A DNA stretch of 64,000 nt from Sphingobacterium multivorum (GCF_900457465.1 NZ_UAUU01000008.1:310001-374000), one strand, 5' to 3'. Counted from the first letter of the stretch, positions 40,584 through 50,855 are shown. Notes: generated by a model not told the origin, from the letters alone. Numbers and translations: made by a program.

Positions 40584-41759
40584 ATGAAAAAAATGAAAAA
40601 AAATATTATTATTTCAGGAGGTGGCATCGCTGGATTGACTGTTGCAAAACTGTTGAGCAAACAAGGGCATAAGGTGACTGTTTTGGAAAGAGCGGCATCA
40701 TTCAGTAAATCCGGATTTCTTATTTCGCTTAAGAGTTTTGGCGTTCGTATTATTGAAGAATTAGGATTAGCAGAACAATTACAACAAGCATCGTCACCCT
40801 CTGAATTTGTAAATTTCAGGGAGTCAGACGATTCAATTATACAAAGTCTTAGCTATGAGAAAATGAACGAGAATATTGAACGTTCCGTACTGATAACGCG
40901 AGGCGGATTGCATCACGTTTTATACAACGACGTAAAAAATGAAGTGAGTATTCATTTCTCATCTTCTGTTGAAAACGTAATGCATGATGAAGACAAAGTT
41001 CAAATATTACTCAACAACGGAACCGTGTTGGAGGCCGATCTCCTTATCGTTTCAGAAGGGTTACGCTCTACAACAAGACAAAATTATTTTCCGGAAAGTA
41101 CGCTAGCGGATTTTAAATTTGTTTATATGGGTGGACGATTGAGAGAGCATCATTCTTATGAGGTTGGCAAATTCAATATCTATATTGATGTGAATAAGAT
41201 GCTGTCTATTTATCCAATTGCTTCCGATGAAATAGCCATTCAGTGCTATTTACATGATACAGGAGATTTACCATCTGTTCAAAATAAAGCTAATGAAATA
41301 CTCAAAACTTCTTTTGCCGGGTATAATGAAGATATACAGCATTTGTTAGGTCGCTTTGTGGATAACGGTCTAATGTTTATTGATAAAATGGGGATGATAA
41401 ATTCATCCACTTTAGTAAATCGTAATGTGGTTTTATTGGGAGATGCGGGGTATTGTCCCACTGCGCTATCGGGAATGGGAGCATCTTTATCAATTTATGG
41501 AGCAAAGGCGCTAGCTCATTTTATTCATCAAAATCCGAATGATTTAAAAACGGCTTGTTGCAATTATGATACCATGATGCAGCCAATAATTCAGAAATTT
41601 CAGGCTAATGCAAAAAATAATTCAGCATCATTTATCCCTGATAGTAAAGAAAAATTAAACAGTTTTGTCCATTCATTCAGAGCCGCCTCTGAGGCTGATG
41701 TGCAAAAAATAATGATTGATCCAATTGTATTAACGGAAGACCAGTTAAATTTTAGATAA
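40584..41759 (+). CDS. FAD-dependent monooxygenase
   Basis: 391 aa. The Rossmann motif SGGGIAGLTVAKLLSKQGHK is at residues about 10-29, VSEGLRSTTR (DG-motif position) near 155, and the second FAD motif GDAGYCPTALSGMGASLSIY near 290. Class A flavoprotein hydroxylases of this type oxidise aromatic compounds or antibiotics with NAD(P)H. Methionines at codons 1 and 4 give two close starts. It overlaps the next gene by one base (TAATG). Confidence 0.88.
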   Translation: MKKMKKNIIISGGGIAGLTVAKLLSKQGHKVTVLERAASFSKSGFLISLKSFGVRIIEELGLAEQLQQASSPSEFVNFRESDDSIIQSLSYEKMNENIERSVLITRGGLHHVLYNDVKNEVSIHFSSSVENVMHDEDKVQILLNNGTVLEADLLIVSEGLRSTTRQNYFPESTLADFKFVYMGGRLREHHSYEVGKFNIYIDVNKMLSIYPIASDEIAIQCYLHDTGDLPSVQNKANEILKTSFAGYNEDIQHLLGRFVDNGLMFIDKMGMINSSTLVNRNVVLLGDAGYCPTALSGMGASLSIYGAKALAHFIHQNPNDLKTACCNYDTMMQPIIQKFQANAKNNSASFIPDSKEKLNSFVHSFRAASEADVQKIMIDPIVLTEDQLNFR

Positions 41760-42154
41760 TGAATTTTAGAAAGATATTTTCCGTCATAGTTGGATTCGGA
41801 ACGATAGGATTAATGAGTTCTGTTTTTGCAAAAATGCAAGGCTTGCTGTTCACGTCATCTTTAGAAATATTTGCCAGTCAGGAAATCGCTGCCACCAATT
41901 TTTCCCAATTTATCATCAAACTTTTTTGTGTTTGGGTTAGTTGTGTGTTGAGTGGAATGGCTACTACGAGGATAGGGGGCAAGCCAAGAGAAAATCTTAT
42001 AGTTGGTGGTTTAATAATACTGGTCTTGGGTTGGCTATGGTTGTCGACTAAAAATCCTATATGGTTTTGGGTATTGCTGATTTTAGGTATTTTACCCTGT
42101 GTATTTTTAGGATATCGAGTAACTTCTATTATATGTAAATTTCGTATCAAATGA
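41759..42154 (+). CDS. small integral membrane protein, 131 aa
   Basis: Four predicted helices: residues about 7-25, 45-63, 78-95 and 100-118 (NLIVGGLIILVLGWLWL, WFWVLLILGILPCVFLGY). It overlaps the monooxygenase stop, so it is co-translated. No family recognised. It may help export or localise the substrate or product; this is inference from position. Confidence 0.7.
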   Translation: MNFRKIFSVIVGFGTIGLMSSVFAKMQGLLFTSSLEIFASQEIAATNFSQFIIKLFCVWVSCVLSGMATTRIGGKPRENLIVGGLIILVLGWLWLSTKNPIWFWVLLILGILPCVFLGYRVTSIICKFRIK

Positions 42155-42438
42155 CCATGCGATTCTTAGTTGCAAATTGACTACCTGATTTTCTGGCGAA
42201 ACTAGATTTAGTGCTGTAGGAGTAATGCCATCAAAAGTGATAATTAATATGCATCTTTTAAGTTATCAAGCCTGAACGTGAGATCAGACTTCGTCATTTG
42301 GTGTGAATAGCTCCCTTTTAAAGGTTATTGTGGTTACGATTGTTGCCTCGATAACCTTTAATAGGAGTCGGAAACCAATGAGATAACATTATTTGTGCTG
42401 GTTACCTGCGAATTATCGGTTCTATCAATGGCGATTCG
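42155..42438. other. intergenic region with relic of the 1.15-kb repeat flank
   Basis: 42285-42335 (CTTCGTCATTTGGTGTGAAT, then AAAGGTTATTGTGGTTACG) resembles the sequence just after the 90-aa genes at 14285 and 35225. A weaker match at about 42205 resembles the left part of the repeat. The gene itself is missing. Nothing else is seen here. Confidence 0.45.
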
Positions 42439-44400
42439 CTAATTATCACTTATATTGATTTTCGTTGCCACATGCACGTGGTTGTTCAAATTTGCTTCTT
42501 CTTCATCCTGTTGACGGATAAAATCAAGTAGTCGCTTCAATTCTCCATTGGCATCATCCCACCATTTAATGGACCATATCCTATGGAATATAAAACCATA
42601 TCTTTCAAGTTGCTCCTGGCGGAAGCTGTCCCATGCGTAAGCTTCAGGACTGTTATGGTATTTTGCGCCATCACACTCTATTGCGATGAGTGGTTTGTGG
42701 CTTATTTTTGATTTTACAACAATATCAATCCTAAAACCGCCTACGGAATGCTGCTGTTCTAAACGGTCTGCACCGATATGCTGTGCAAGTTGTTCGAATA
42801 CTTCATCTTCAAATGGAGACTCAGACCCTAAGCTAAATTCCGCTGGTTCATACAGTTTATCTGTACAATACTGACTCAACAGCTGTAGAATGCCCCTTCG
42901 CAATTCGTCATTCCCCTCACTTACCGCTTTCGCATAGGTAAAGTAAGCGTACAGAATTCCACGGCCTTTATTGCCCTTCTGTTGGATAAGATTTGGGTAC
43001 TGACCAACATACTCCTGCGGGAAAGAGGTACATACATATACTTTTGACCGCGCTCGAGTAATGATTACATTCAACATGCGATGTCCTTTACCTTGTATAA
43101 TCGGACCAAAGTTTTGACTAAACGAGCCGTCAGCTTTCCGTCCAAATGTCGTGGACAGAATGATAATATCCCGTTCGTCTCCCTGAATGTTTTCGAGATT
43201 TTTAACAAAGAATGAATCTCCTGCCTGCGCCATTAAGCTATCGAATACAGTATCGTTCTGGCGAACTGCACTCAGTTCCTCCAGGATCAAGTTACGTTGG
43301 TAGATATTGAATGTAGCAACACCCACGCTTGGAATACTATCTTTCGCATCCTTCATGATCTGTTGTAACAACTCGACCACTTTCAATGCCTCTTGCTTAT
43401 TTACCTGTCCTTCATACAATCCATCAATCTGTAAGTATTCAATAGGAGTGTAGTGTTCTTTTGCCGGAACAGGCATCAATCTATTTCCGTAAAACGCATG
43501 ATTGGAAAAGTCGATAAGATAAGGATGTTTCGAACGATAATGGACTTTTAAATACGATTCAACGAAGCCTTTATCTACAGCATAAGCGAGTAAAGATTCG
43601 CTATCTGCAAGATTAAGCTGAGCCGCTTGCAGTGCAGTCCGATCTGAAAATTCATCTTCGTGATCTTCTATCTCATCATCAATCGGGTCAAGTAGCGCTC
43701 CACTTCCTTCAAAGTAAGAGGAGGGAGCCATCTGATGCTTATCGCCGGAAACAATTTTAGCCTTTCCTCGGATCAGGGCCGCGTACGTATCTTCGAGACG
43801 CAACTGGCTGGCCTCATCAAATATGACCACATCAAAAATTCCTTCCTCCAGTGGTAGGATAGAACTGCAGACCGATGGATTGACCAACAATACCGGGAAA
43901 AAATCTGTAAATAGTTCAAATTCTCTGTTCACAATAGTGCGGAGTGAATTGCGGCGCATTCCCTTCGATCCCTTTTTGTTAAACAAGCTATTTATATTTT
44001 GTCCTCTAGCTTTGAACTGTCCTACAGCGTCAGCCTGTTTTTCCGTCCATAAGGCAATAATACTATTCAGCTGTGCATGGTTAAACTCCTGTTTATGCTG
44101 TTGATATTGCTGTAGTTGGTAGTCACTTTTTGGCAGTTCTTGTGGCTCATTTGTCGTGAGTACCCAATACAGATACCAGCATTCAAATGCTTCAGTCCAA
44201 TGATCTTTAAGATGTATGCTGATTCTGGTAATAAGCCTTTGTTATATATAAAGTGAACCTTCTTGGGATCGGTTTCGTTAACTGATAAACTACGCAATAT
44301 AGATCGTTTAATACTTGAAATCGCTGTGATAGCATAGTGTCTATACCAGGTAAAGCATTAGTGCAAATATCAAGTATGTCGTTAATCCCTAAAATAATAA
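42439..44400 (-). pseudogene. SF1 helicase with C-terminal PD-(D/E)XK-like nuclease domain, truncated and frameshifted
   Basis: The largest open piece (42439-43986 from an internal Met) carries Walker B DVVIFDEASQLRLEDTYAAL, VHYRSKHPYLIDFSN, NIQGDERDIIILSTTFGRKA and MLNVIITRARSKVYV, the C-terminal helicase motifs. It ends with a nuclease-like domain (IAIECDGAKYHNSPEAYAWD, GFIFHRIWSIKWW). The frame stays open upstream to 44241 (DHWTEAFECWYLYWVLTTNE), and another frame continues the protein to about 44400 (LNDLYCVVYQLTKPIPRRFT). Walker A and the N-terminal 1000 or more residues found in full-length relatives are missing. Such proteins occur in defence contexts. Confidence 0.75.
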
Positions 44401-44443
44401 AATTGGTGCCCCAGATTGATAAATTTTTGGGGAGTAAAAGATC

Positions 44444-44816
44444 TTAATAATTTAAATTTAGCATTTTATTGATCACCTTCTCCAGATCGACGATGTCGAA
44501 TGGTTTTTCCAGGTAGTCATCAGCTCCTGCCAGTTTAGCCAAGCTTTCTATATCTTTGTTCGCGGAAAGATAAATTACCGGTATTCTCTTGAATTCCTGA
44601 TGGTTTTTGAGTAACTGAGTCGCTTCAATTCCTCCAATGGAGGGTATCCAGTTATCCATTAAAATTAAGTCAGGCTTTGTCTCAGTAACCTTTTCTATCA
44701 CGTCGTGGGAGGTAGAGGACACAGCTACTGAATATCCGAAGCTCTCCAATATCATAGAAATCATCTCCCAGCAATTGTTTGTCATCGTCAAACAATAATA
44801 TTTTCTTCTTTTCCAT
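44444..44816 (-). pseudogene. single-domain response regulator, single frameshift
   Basis: The true start is at 44816 (MEKKKILLFDDDKQLL), holding the acidic pocket. The rest, MISMILESFGYSVAVSSTSH, PDLILMDNWIPSIGG with the phospho-acceptor Asp, IPVIYLSAN and DDYLEKPFD with the conserved Lys, is in the next frame. An extra G in the GGG run near 44769 explains the break. Last gene of the four-gene phosphorelay operon, 2 bp after the previous stop. Confidence 0.82.
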
Positions 44817-44818
44817 TC

Positions 44819-45190
44819 TTAAAATTTTTCGATCAGCGGAATAAGTTCGTCGATATCTATAGGTTTAGAAATATAACCATCTGCGCCAGCACTTAGGCAT
44901 TTTTCCCGGTCACCGGACATGGCCTGAGCAGTAACCGCAATTATGGTAACATCGTTAAATATTTCGCTGGATCCCTTGATCCTGGCAATGCCTTCATATC
45001 CATCTATTTCAGGCATCATCATATCCATCAGCACGATATTGATATTTTTATGCTGATGGAGTATTTCAAGCCCTTCTGCTAAGGAAGCACTGCTTAGTAC
45101 AGCATAACCTTTTGACTTAAGAACAAATTTTAGGGCAAAAATATTATAAGGTTCATCATCGATGATCAGAATCAATTTTTTATTGTCCAT
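44819..45190 (-). CDS. single-domain response regulator
   Basis: 123 aa, one receiver domain only: IIDDEPYNIFALKFVLKSKG (acidic pair), NIVLMDMMMPEIDGYEG (phospho-acceptor Asp near 57), IIAVTAQAM and DGYISKPIDIDELI (Lys near 108). With no output domain it likely shuttles phosphate or allosterically controls the neighbouring kinases. Starts 7 bp after the large hybrid kinase. Confidence 0.92.
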   Translation of the reverse strand: MDNKKLILIIDDEPYNIFALKFVLKSKGYAVLSSASLAEGLEILHQHKNINIVLMDMMMPEIDGYEGIARIKGSSEIFNDVTIIAVTAQAMSGDREKCLSAGADGYISKPIDIDELIPLIEKF

Positions 45191-45197
45191 ATTTTAA

Positions 45198-48100
45198 TCA
45201 GTTGTATAACCATACACGTAATAATGAAAGCAATTGATCGGTGTCCACGGGCTTTGAAATATAATCAGAGGCCCCGGCTATGATACACCTTTCCCTGTCA
45301 CCGATCATGTTTTTTGCTGTTATGGCAATTATCGGTATTTCACTATAATGGGGATTTTGACGAATCATTTTAATCGTTTCATACCCATCCATTTCGGGCA
45401 TCACCATATCCATAAGAATAGCAGAAATATCATCGTGTTCTTCAATTTTGTCTAGACCTTCCTTTCCGTCCATTGCAGAAACAACATTAATCTGATACCT
45501 TTCAAGCGCTTGAGAGAGATAATAAATAGTGCGTATATCGTCATCGACGATAAGAACTTTTTTATTTTGCAGTACTTCTCTGATGGTTCCTAAAGACGAT
45601 TTTTTTGACCATTCTTCACCAGGATGGTTTCCTACTAAATGCAAAAACAGTCCAACTTCGTCCAGTATTCGCTGGTAGGAATTTGCCGTTTTGATGACAA
45701 TCGAATCGGCATATTGCTTCAATTTTAGCTCTTCAGATTTCGAAAGATTCTTCCCTGTGAATACAATGATAGGTATATTTTCTAAACCGGGTTTTTGTCG
45801 TATCGAGTCTAATGTGTCATATCCCATATTGCCCGGAACGCCCATGTCCAGTATAACGCAATCTGCTTTATCAGAATAGAGACTGTCGACACTTTCTGTA
45901 ACGGTAGTCTTTATTTCAGAAATGATATCATAGCTTTCCAAAAAGTTAGCAAGTGCTGCTGCATGTTTTGAATTTTCCTCTACAATAAGCACCTTTTTCG
46001 GATTCCGGGCAAGTGCTTCCTCAATTTTTATAAACATCTGCGCCATTTGTTCCAGCGCAATAGGTTTATCCATAAAATCGATAGCCCCTTGGAGCAGACT
46101 TTCCCGTTTAACTTCAAAAGATGACATAACATGGACTGGAATCGGACGTGTAATTGGATTGTTTTTAATCTCTGCCATAACCTGCCACCCATCTTTTACA
46201 GGTAATTGAATATCCAATAAAATCGCCGTAGGCTTATACCTTATCGCTGCATCAGCTGCCTGGTCTCCACGCACGATGACTACCCCTTTATACTTTTGCT
46301 GCCGGGTATACCTAAGCAGCGCTTTAGCAAAATTAACATCATCTTCCACGATCAATATCACTTTATCGTCCTCTTTTATATCATTCCGGTCATCATCAAC
46401 ATCCGGCGGGATAATGTCAACGGTATGCGGACTACTGGACATTATGATGTCCTGTGTTTTTTCGATGTTTTCCGCAATGGACTGTATAAGCTCTCCCGTT
46501 GTCGTAACAGTATTTTCTTCCAGATTTTCGGGAATTAAAAGGGTAAAGGTACTTCCTTTTTTTTCCTGGCTACTTAAACGGATCTCTCCGCCCAACAGAC
46601 GCGAGAGTTCACGGCTGATCGAAAGCCCAAGACCTGTCCCGCCAAATTTACGGCGTGTGGATCCGTCAGCCTGCTGAAAAGCTTCAAATATGACGTCCTG
46701 TTTGTCCGGTGCAATTCCTATACCGGTGTCAGTTACGGCAAAAGCAATCTGTCCATCTTGTGCCTCGCTTGGGAAGACGGAAAGTGTGACTTGTCCCTCT
46801 TTCGTAAACTTGATGGCATTCGATAATAGATTCCGTAGGATCTGGTCCAGTCGCTGGCGGTCAGTACGTATTGTCTTTGGCAGGTTGTCTGCCAATTTTA
46901 TTGTAAATGAGAGTGCTTTTTCCCTTATAATCGGAGAAAATAGATTGTCCAGGTCTTTTGTCAGATCCGAAATTGCAACCTGCTGATAATCGAGTTCCAT
47001 TTTACCGGACTCAATTTTTGAAAGATCGAGAATTTCGTCGATAAGGGTCAATAGGTTTTTTCCCGATAATTGGATCACCTCGGCCGATTCAATCTGTTCG
47101 GTTGTCAGGTTCTTTTCGGGATTATCCGACATTAGGCGTGATAGAAGCAAAATTGAATTGAGCGGTGTACGCAGCTCATGTGACATATTTGCCAAAAATT
47201 CTGACTTATATTTCGTGCTCCGCGCCAGTTCTTCCGCTTTTTTCTGAATTTCCTGATTTCGGTCTGCTATCAGTATATTTTTTTCTTCTAGCATTGCAGA
47301 GCGTTGCTCCAGTTCTTTATTGGCTTGCAGCAGTTCTTCCTGTTGTACGCGTAGTTCTTCTTCGGACGTCTGGAGTTTTTGGGTATGGATTTCAAGATTT
47401 GCATTGAGATTTTCCAGCTCGGCATGCTGTGCCTGAACTTCCTCTGTCTGCGATTGCGTTTCTTCAAGCAGCTGCTGTACTTTCAGCCGCGCCTGAGCTG
47501 CAACAATCGCTGCACCAATATGACGGCCCGCTTCTCTATAAAATGGCATCTGGGGTTCCTCGAATTTCCTGAAAGAACCAAGTTCAATAACACCAATGCA
47601 GGTGTGACCATCAAAAATTGGAAGTAATAAGATCGAATTCAGGGGTAAATATCCTGCAGTAAAACTGACCACATTTTTCGAAGGATATGGATTTTCTATG
47701 ATCCGTACTTTGCCGTCCACAAACGCCTGACCGACAGCGCCTTCTCCGGGTGCGATAAATTGCCGCATCGAATCTTCATGGCCGTAGGCTCCTATCAGTG
47801 CTAGCTGTGTATGCTCAAGGATATAAAGGGAGCCGTTGGCACATTCCCCATAAGTGACTAAGATTTGCAATGCATCGGAAACTAGATCTTCTTTCACTTT
47901 GTTGCCGACTAAAACTTCGTTTAGCAAGGCGAGCCCGGTCTGGCGCCATTCATTGTCGCTAAGTTCATCGAAAGATTGTTTTAACGAATCTGCCATATTG
48001 TTTAGTGAACCGGCTAAACTTCCTAGTTCATCATGCTCCTGGTCATTGATTTTAACCGAATAGTTTCCGGCAGCAATCTGTCCCGCAATACGTTGTGTTG

Positions 48101-48794
48101 CGACGAGTCTTTGGGTGATCTCCCTATCTTTTTTCTTAAGGTCTTGTTCGAGCTGTACCCGTTTCGCCAGGTCCCTTCTAAGCCTTATATAAGAAAATAT
48201 GGTAATGAACAGCGAAAAAATCGCAGCGATGATCACAAAAAGTGAAGTCAATGTTGATGCCGTATTGAGCCTTCCGGACCTACTGTCGAGCAATTTCTCC
48301 TCATTGTCCACAAGTCTGGCGAGAAGCGCACGGCATCTGTCCATATATTTCTTGCCCTCCTCCATGTCCGCTAAGGTCACCGTACCCCGGGCCTTTTTTA
48401 TGTTAACCAGTCCGGCCAGTTTATTCAATCGGGACTCGACCAGCTGGCCGATGCTATCTATTATTTTTTGCTGCGGGAGATTGTCCGATACCAGGTCACG
48501 GGCGGTGGCAATTGACTGAGGGAGGGAGCGGGAACTGCTATAATAGGGTTCCAGAAAATGTTCTCTTCCGGTGAGCAGAAACCCCCGCTGTCCAGTCTCG
48601 GCATTTTGTAGGTCGATCAAAATTCTGTTCGAGCGTGCAATGACACGTCTACTGTGATCAACCATTTGACTATTATGAATCTGATTACGGATACTTAGAT
48701 ATGATGCTGTCGAACTGGTCAATAACAGGGCCAGTGAAAATCCAAAGCCGATCTGCAGATCTCTTAAAAAACGTTTTGGCATTGCCTGGTTCAA
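45198..48794 (-). CDS. hybrid sensor histidine kinase with three receiver domains
   Basis: 1198 aa. Two membrane helices (about 14-34 and 180-203) bound a periplasmic CHASE3-like region (NRILIDLQNAETGQRGFLLT). Then come HAMP (about 205-275), GAF (about 285-440, ILLLPIFDGHTCIGVIELGS), a long coiled coil (440-525), HisKA with MSHELRTPLNS (His539), and HATPase (NLLSNAIKFT, DTGIGIAPDKQ, GGTGLGLSISRELSRLLGG). Three receiver domains follow, at about 815-935, 945-1060 and 1075-1195. The middle one has VEENSKH in place of an acidic pair, so its phosphotransfer may be weakened. It overlaps the upstream kinase gene by four bases. Confidence 0.95.
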   Translation of the reverse strand: MNQAMPKRFLRDLQIGFGFSLALLLTSSTASYLSIRNQIHNSQMVDHSRRVIARSNRILIDLQNAETGQRGFLLTGREHFLEPYYSSSRSLPQSIATARDLVSDNLPQQKIIDSIGQLVESRLNKLAGLVNIKKARGTVTLADMEEGKKYMDRCRALLARLVDNEEKLLDSRSGRLNTASTLTSLFVIIAAIFSLFITIFSYIRLRRDLAKRVQLEQDLKKKDREITQRLVATQRIAGQIAAGNYSVKINDQEHDELGSLAGSLNNMADSLKQSFDELSDNEWRQTGLALLNEVLVGNKVKEDLVSDALQILVTYGECANGSLYILEHTQLALIGAYGHEDSMRQFIAPGEGAVGQAFVDGKVRIIENPYPSKNVVSFTAGYLPLNSILLLPIFDGHTCIGVIELGSFRKFEEPQMPFYREAGRHIGAAIVAAQARLKVQQLLEETQSQTEEVQAQHAELENLNANLEIHTQKLQTSEEELRVQQEELLQANKELEQRSAMLEEKNILIADRNQEIQKKAEELARSTKYKSEFLANMSHELRTPLNSILLLSRLMSDNPEKNLTTEQIESAEVIQLSGKNLLTLIDEILDLSKIESGKMELDYQQVAISDLTKDLDNLFSPIIREKALSFTIKLADNLPKTIRTDRQRLDQILRNLLSNAIKFTKEGQVTLSVFPSEAQDGQIAFAVTDTGIGIAPDKQDVIFEAFQQADGSTRRKFGGTGLGLSISRELSRLLGGEIRLSSQEKKGSTFTLLIPENLEENTVTTTGELIQSIAENIEKTQDIIMSSSPHTVDIIPPDVDDDRNDIKEDDKVILIVEDDVNFAKALLRYTRQQKYKGVVIVRGDQAADAAIRYKPTAILLDIQLPVKDGWQVMAEIKNNPITRPIPVHVMSSFEVKRESLLQGAIDFMDKPIALEQMAQMFIKIEEALARNPKKVLIVEENSKHAAALANFLESYDIISEIKTTVTESVDSLYSDKADCVILDMGVPGNMGYDTLDSIRQKPGLENIPIIVFTGKNLSKSEELKLKQYADSIVIKTANSYQRILDEVGLFLHLVGNHPGEEWSKKSSLGTIREVLQNKKVLIVDDDIRTIYYLSQALERYQINVVSAMDGKEGLDKIEEHDDISAILMDMVMPEMDGYETIKMIRQNPHYSEIPIIAITAKNMIGDRERCIIAGASDYISKPVDTDQLLSLLRVWLYN

Positions 48795-50260
48795 TTTAAA
48801 GGTAAAGAAAAATAAAAAGTAGATCCTCCTGAGGGGGCACTGCGTACACCGATAGTTCCATTGTGCTGCTTAATTATTTCAGCGCAGATATAAAGACCAA
48901 TCCCCAGACCCTGAAAGTTTACGGACGATTCTTCCACACGGTAAAACTTATCAAACACGTGTTTTTGCCTGTTTTCCGGGATACCTATACCGCAATCGGT
49001 GACAAATACACTAACTGAGTCAGATTCATATTGTATGTCTACTGTTATACAGGGCCTATTGACTGAATATTTTATCGCATTACTGAGAAAATTGATCAAG
49101 ACTTGCTCTATACGCCTCTTATCAGCTTTTATCATGTGGTTGATAAGATTGGGATCGTAATGAAAATAAAAATCAACATCGGCATTCATCTGTCTCATTG
49201 AGGATATAGTCTCTTCAATCAGGTTTTCAATTACAAAATCCTCTTTTCTTAAATTTAGCTGGCCGCTATCAATTTTAGAAATATCGAGCAGGTCTTTTAT
49301 CAGCTCCTGTAATTTATCTACATGTCCATCTAGGGTAAGGAGATGTTTTTGGATAGAAGAAATGTCGTTTAAGCCGATCAGACGCATCATAAATTGCACA
49401 TAACCCTTAATACTGGTCAGAGGTGTCTTTAGTTCGTGGCTGGCAATGCTCAAGAATTCGTCTTTCTTTTTTTCCAATTGTTTTCTGTGGTCAATGTCCG
49501 TCAGGGTTCCCACCCAAATTGGGCCCGATTCCTGCTCGCGTATCGGTGCTATGCGAAGAAGAAAATATTTGTAATTTTCTGCGCTAAGCTCTTTGATGCG
49601 GACTTCTTTTTCATAAACCGTTCTGTGTGACACAGCGTCAGTCCATAGCATTTTGATCTCCTCGTCATCGGGATGTGTGGGTGGAAAAGATTCAGCGGAC
49701 CGAGCAAATCGGTACCATTGGGAATTGACAAATTTTATGCCCCCATCAAAATTTGCAGTGAAAGCCAGCTGCGGTAAGGATTCGAGTGTCAGGTGGAGCT
49801 GGTCAACCTGTTTTTCAAGGGCACGCTGGGCTTTTTTGCGTTCTTCGATTTCAGATAGAAGCTGTTCCTGCATTTTATTGAGAGCGACTGTCTTTTCATG
49901 GAGATCATAGAAAGTTTTGACTTTCAGATTCAGGATATCCGGATCGACAGGTTTAGTGACGTAATCATGACCACCGGAAGCATATCCCTGCGTAATGAAT
50001 TTTTTGTCCTTGCTGACTGCCGATAGGAATATTATCGGGATATTTTTTGTTTTATTGAGGCCACGTAGGGTTGCTGCAACTTCAAATCCATCCATATCCG
50101 GCATCTGGACATCCAGAATAATGAGTACGTAGTCGGTTTTCAGGGATTTTTTTAGCGCTTCCTCACCAGAGAGGGCAGTATCCACTAAAAAATTTTTTGA
50201 TTCTAAGAGCTTCTTTAATGAAAATATGTTTTCTTCTTGGTCATCTACAATTAAAATCAT
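48791..50260 (-). CDS. response regulator-PAS-histidine kinase
   Basis: 489 aa. N-terminal receiver (LIVDDQEENIFSLKKLLESK, Asp50 in LIILDVQMPDMDG, Lys in YVTKPVDPD), a short coiled coil, PAS (about 150-255, LESLPQLAFTANFDGGIKFV), HisKA (ASHELKTPLTSIKGYV) and HATPase (NFLSNAIKYS, VTDCGIGIPENR, GLGIGLYICAEI). No membrane helices, so it is cytosolic and probably acts inside the relay headed by the hybrid kinase. First gene of the operon. Confidence 0.94.
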   Translation of the reverse strand: MILIVDDQEENIFSLKKLLESKNFLVDTALSGEEALKKSLKTDYVLIILDVQMPDMDGFEVAATLRGLNKTKNIPIIFLSAVSKDKKFITQGYASGGHDYVTKPVDPDILNLKVKTFYDLHEKTVALNKMQEQLLSEIEERKKAQRALEKQVDQLHLTLESLPQLAFTANFDGGIKFVNSQWYRFARSAESFPPTHPDDEEIKMLWTDAVSHRTVYEKEVRIKELSAENYKYFLLRIAPIREQESGPIWVGTLTDIDHRKQLEKKKDEFLSIASHELKTPLTSIKGYVQFMMRLIGLNDISSIQKHLLTLDGHVDKLQELIKDLLDISKIDSGQLNLRKEDFVIENLIEETISSMRQMNADVDFYFHYDPNLINHMIKADKRRIEQVLINFLSNAIKYSVNRPCITVDIQYESDSVSVFVTDCGIGIPENRQKHVFDKFYRVEESSVNFQGLGIGLYICAEIIKQHNGTIGVRSAPSGGSTFYFSLPLN

Positions 50261-50591
50261 GGTTTCTGCATTTATGTTTAACGGTAGTTTGAGATTGTAT
50301 AAGTAAATGTTAAATATACACAGTTTATTTGTATCAACGAATTCAACTCTGTCCTAAAGGGAAAATTTTTGATAAATTATAAAAGCCGACAGCAAATATA
50401 GATTTAGCCGTTTATAAATTGGGGTAATATAGAAAATCGATACAAGTCTACCAAAACTAGCTTTGCGGTATTACTTAAAAATAAATGAACTATTGTAGCT
50501 TCAATAATGCATAGAAATAAACTCTAATTATCTGATATAGTATTTACTATCGTCTTAAAGCGTATGATTGATTTACAAAAAATATTTGCAG

Positions 50592-50717
50592 ATGGGGTGG
50601 TCCCAGATCGAAAGTGCTGCAGTTAATTTTAAAGGGGGGATTACAGCTTACACGCTTGAAGAGAAAGTAGACCAAAGCACAGCAAAAATATGGATAAAAT
50701 ATTTTGGTAACTTTTGA
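50592..50717 (+). pseudogene. CinA C-terminal domain fragment
   Basis: 41 codons reading MGWSQIESAAVNFKGGITAY then TLEEKVDQSTA. FKGGITAYTLEEKV matches the core strand and turn of CinA-like nicotinamide-nucleotide amidohydrolases. The rest of the domain is absent. It lies in a 595-bp gene-free stretch (50261-50855) between the phosphorelay operon and the alcohol dehydrogenase. Confidence 0.5.
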
Positions 50718-50785
50718 AGGAATACTTGCGAAGCTATTTTAGCGATTTGCGAAAAGGCCTAGCAGCATTAACCGAACGATAAACC

Positions 50786-50846
50786 GCGAGGAAAAATCAT
50801 TTAATGTTTACAGCAAGCCTGCTCGTTTTTCGTGATTTTTCCTCGC
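50786..50846. terminator. long-stem hairpin
   Basis: Perfect 14-bp stem GCGAGGAAAAATCA / TGATTTTTCCTCGC with a 33-base loop, 10 bp from the stop of the minus-strand alcohol dehydrogenase. Likely its terminator. Confidence 0.65.
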
Positions 50847-50855
50847 AAATTTATC

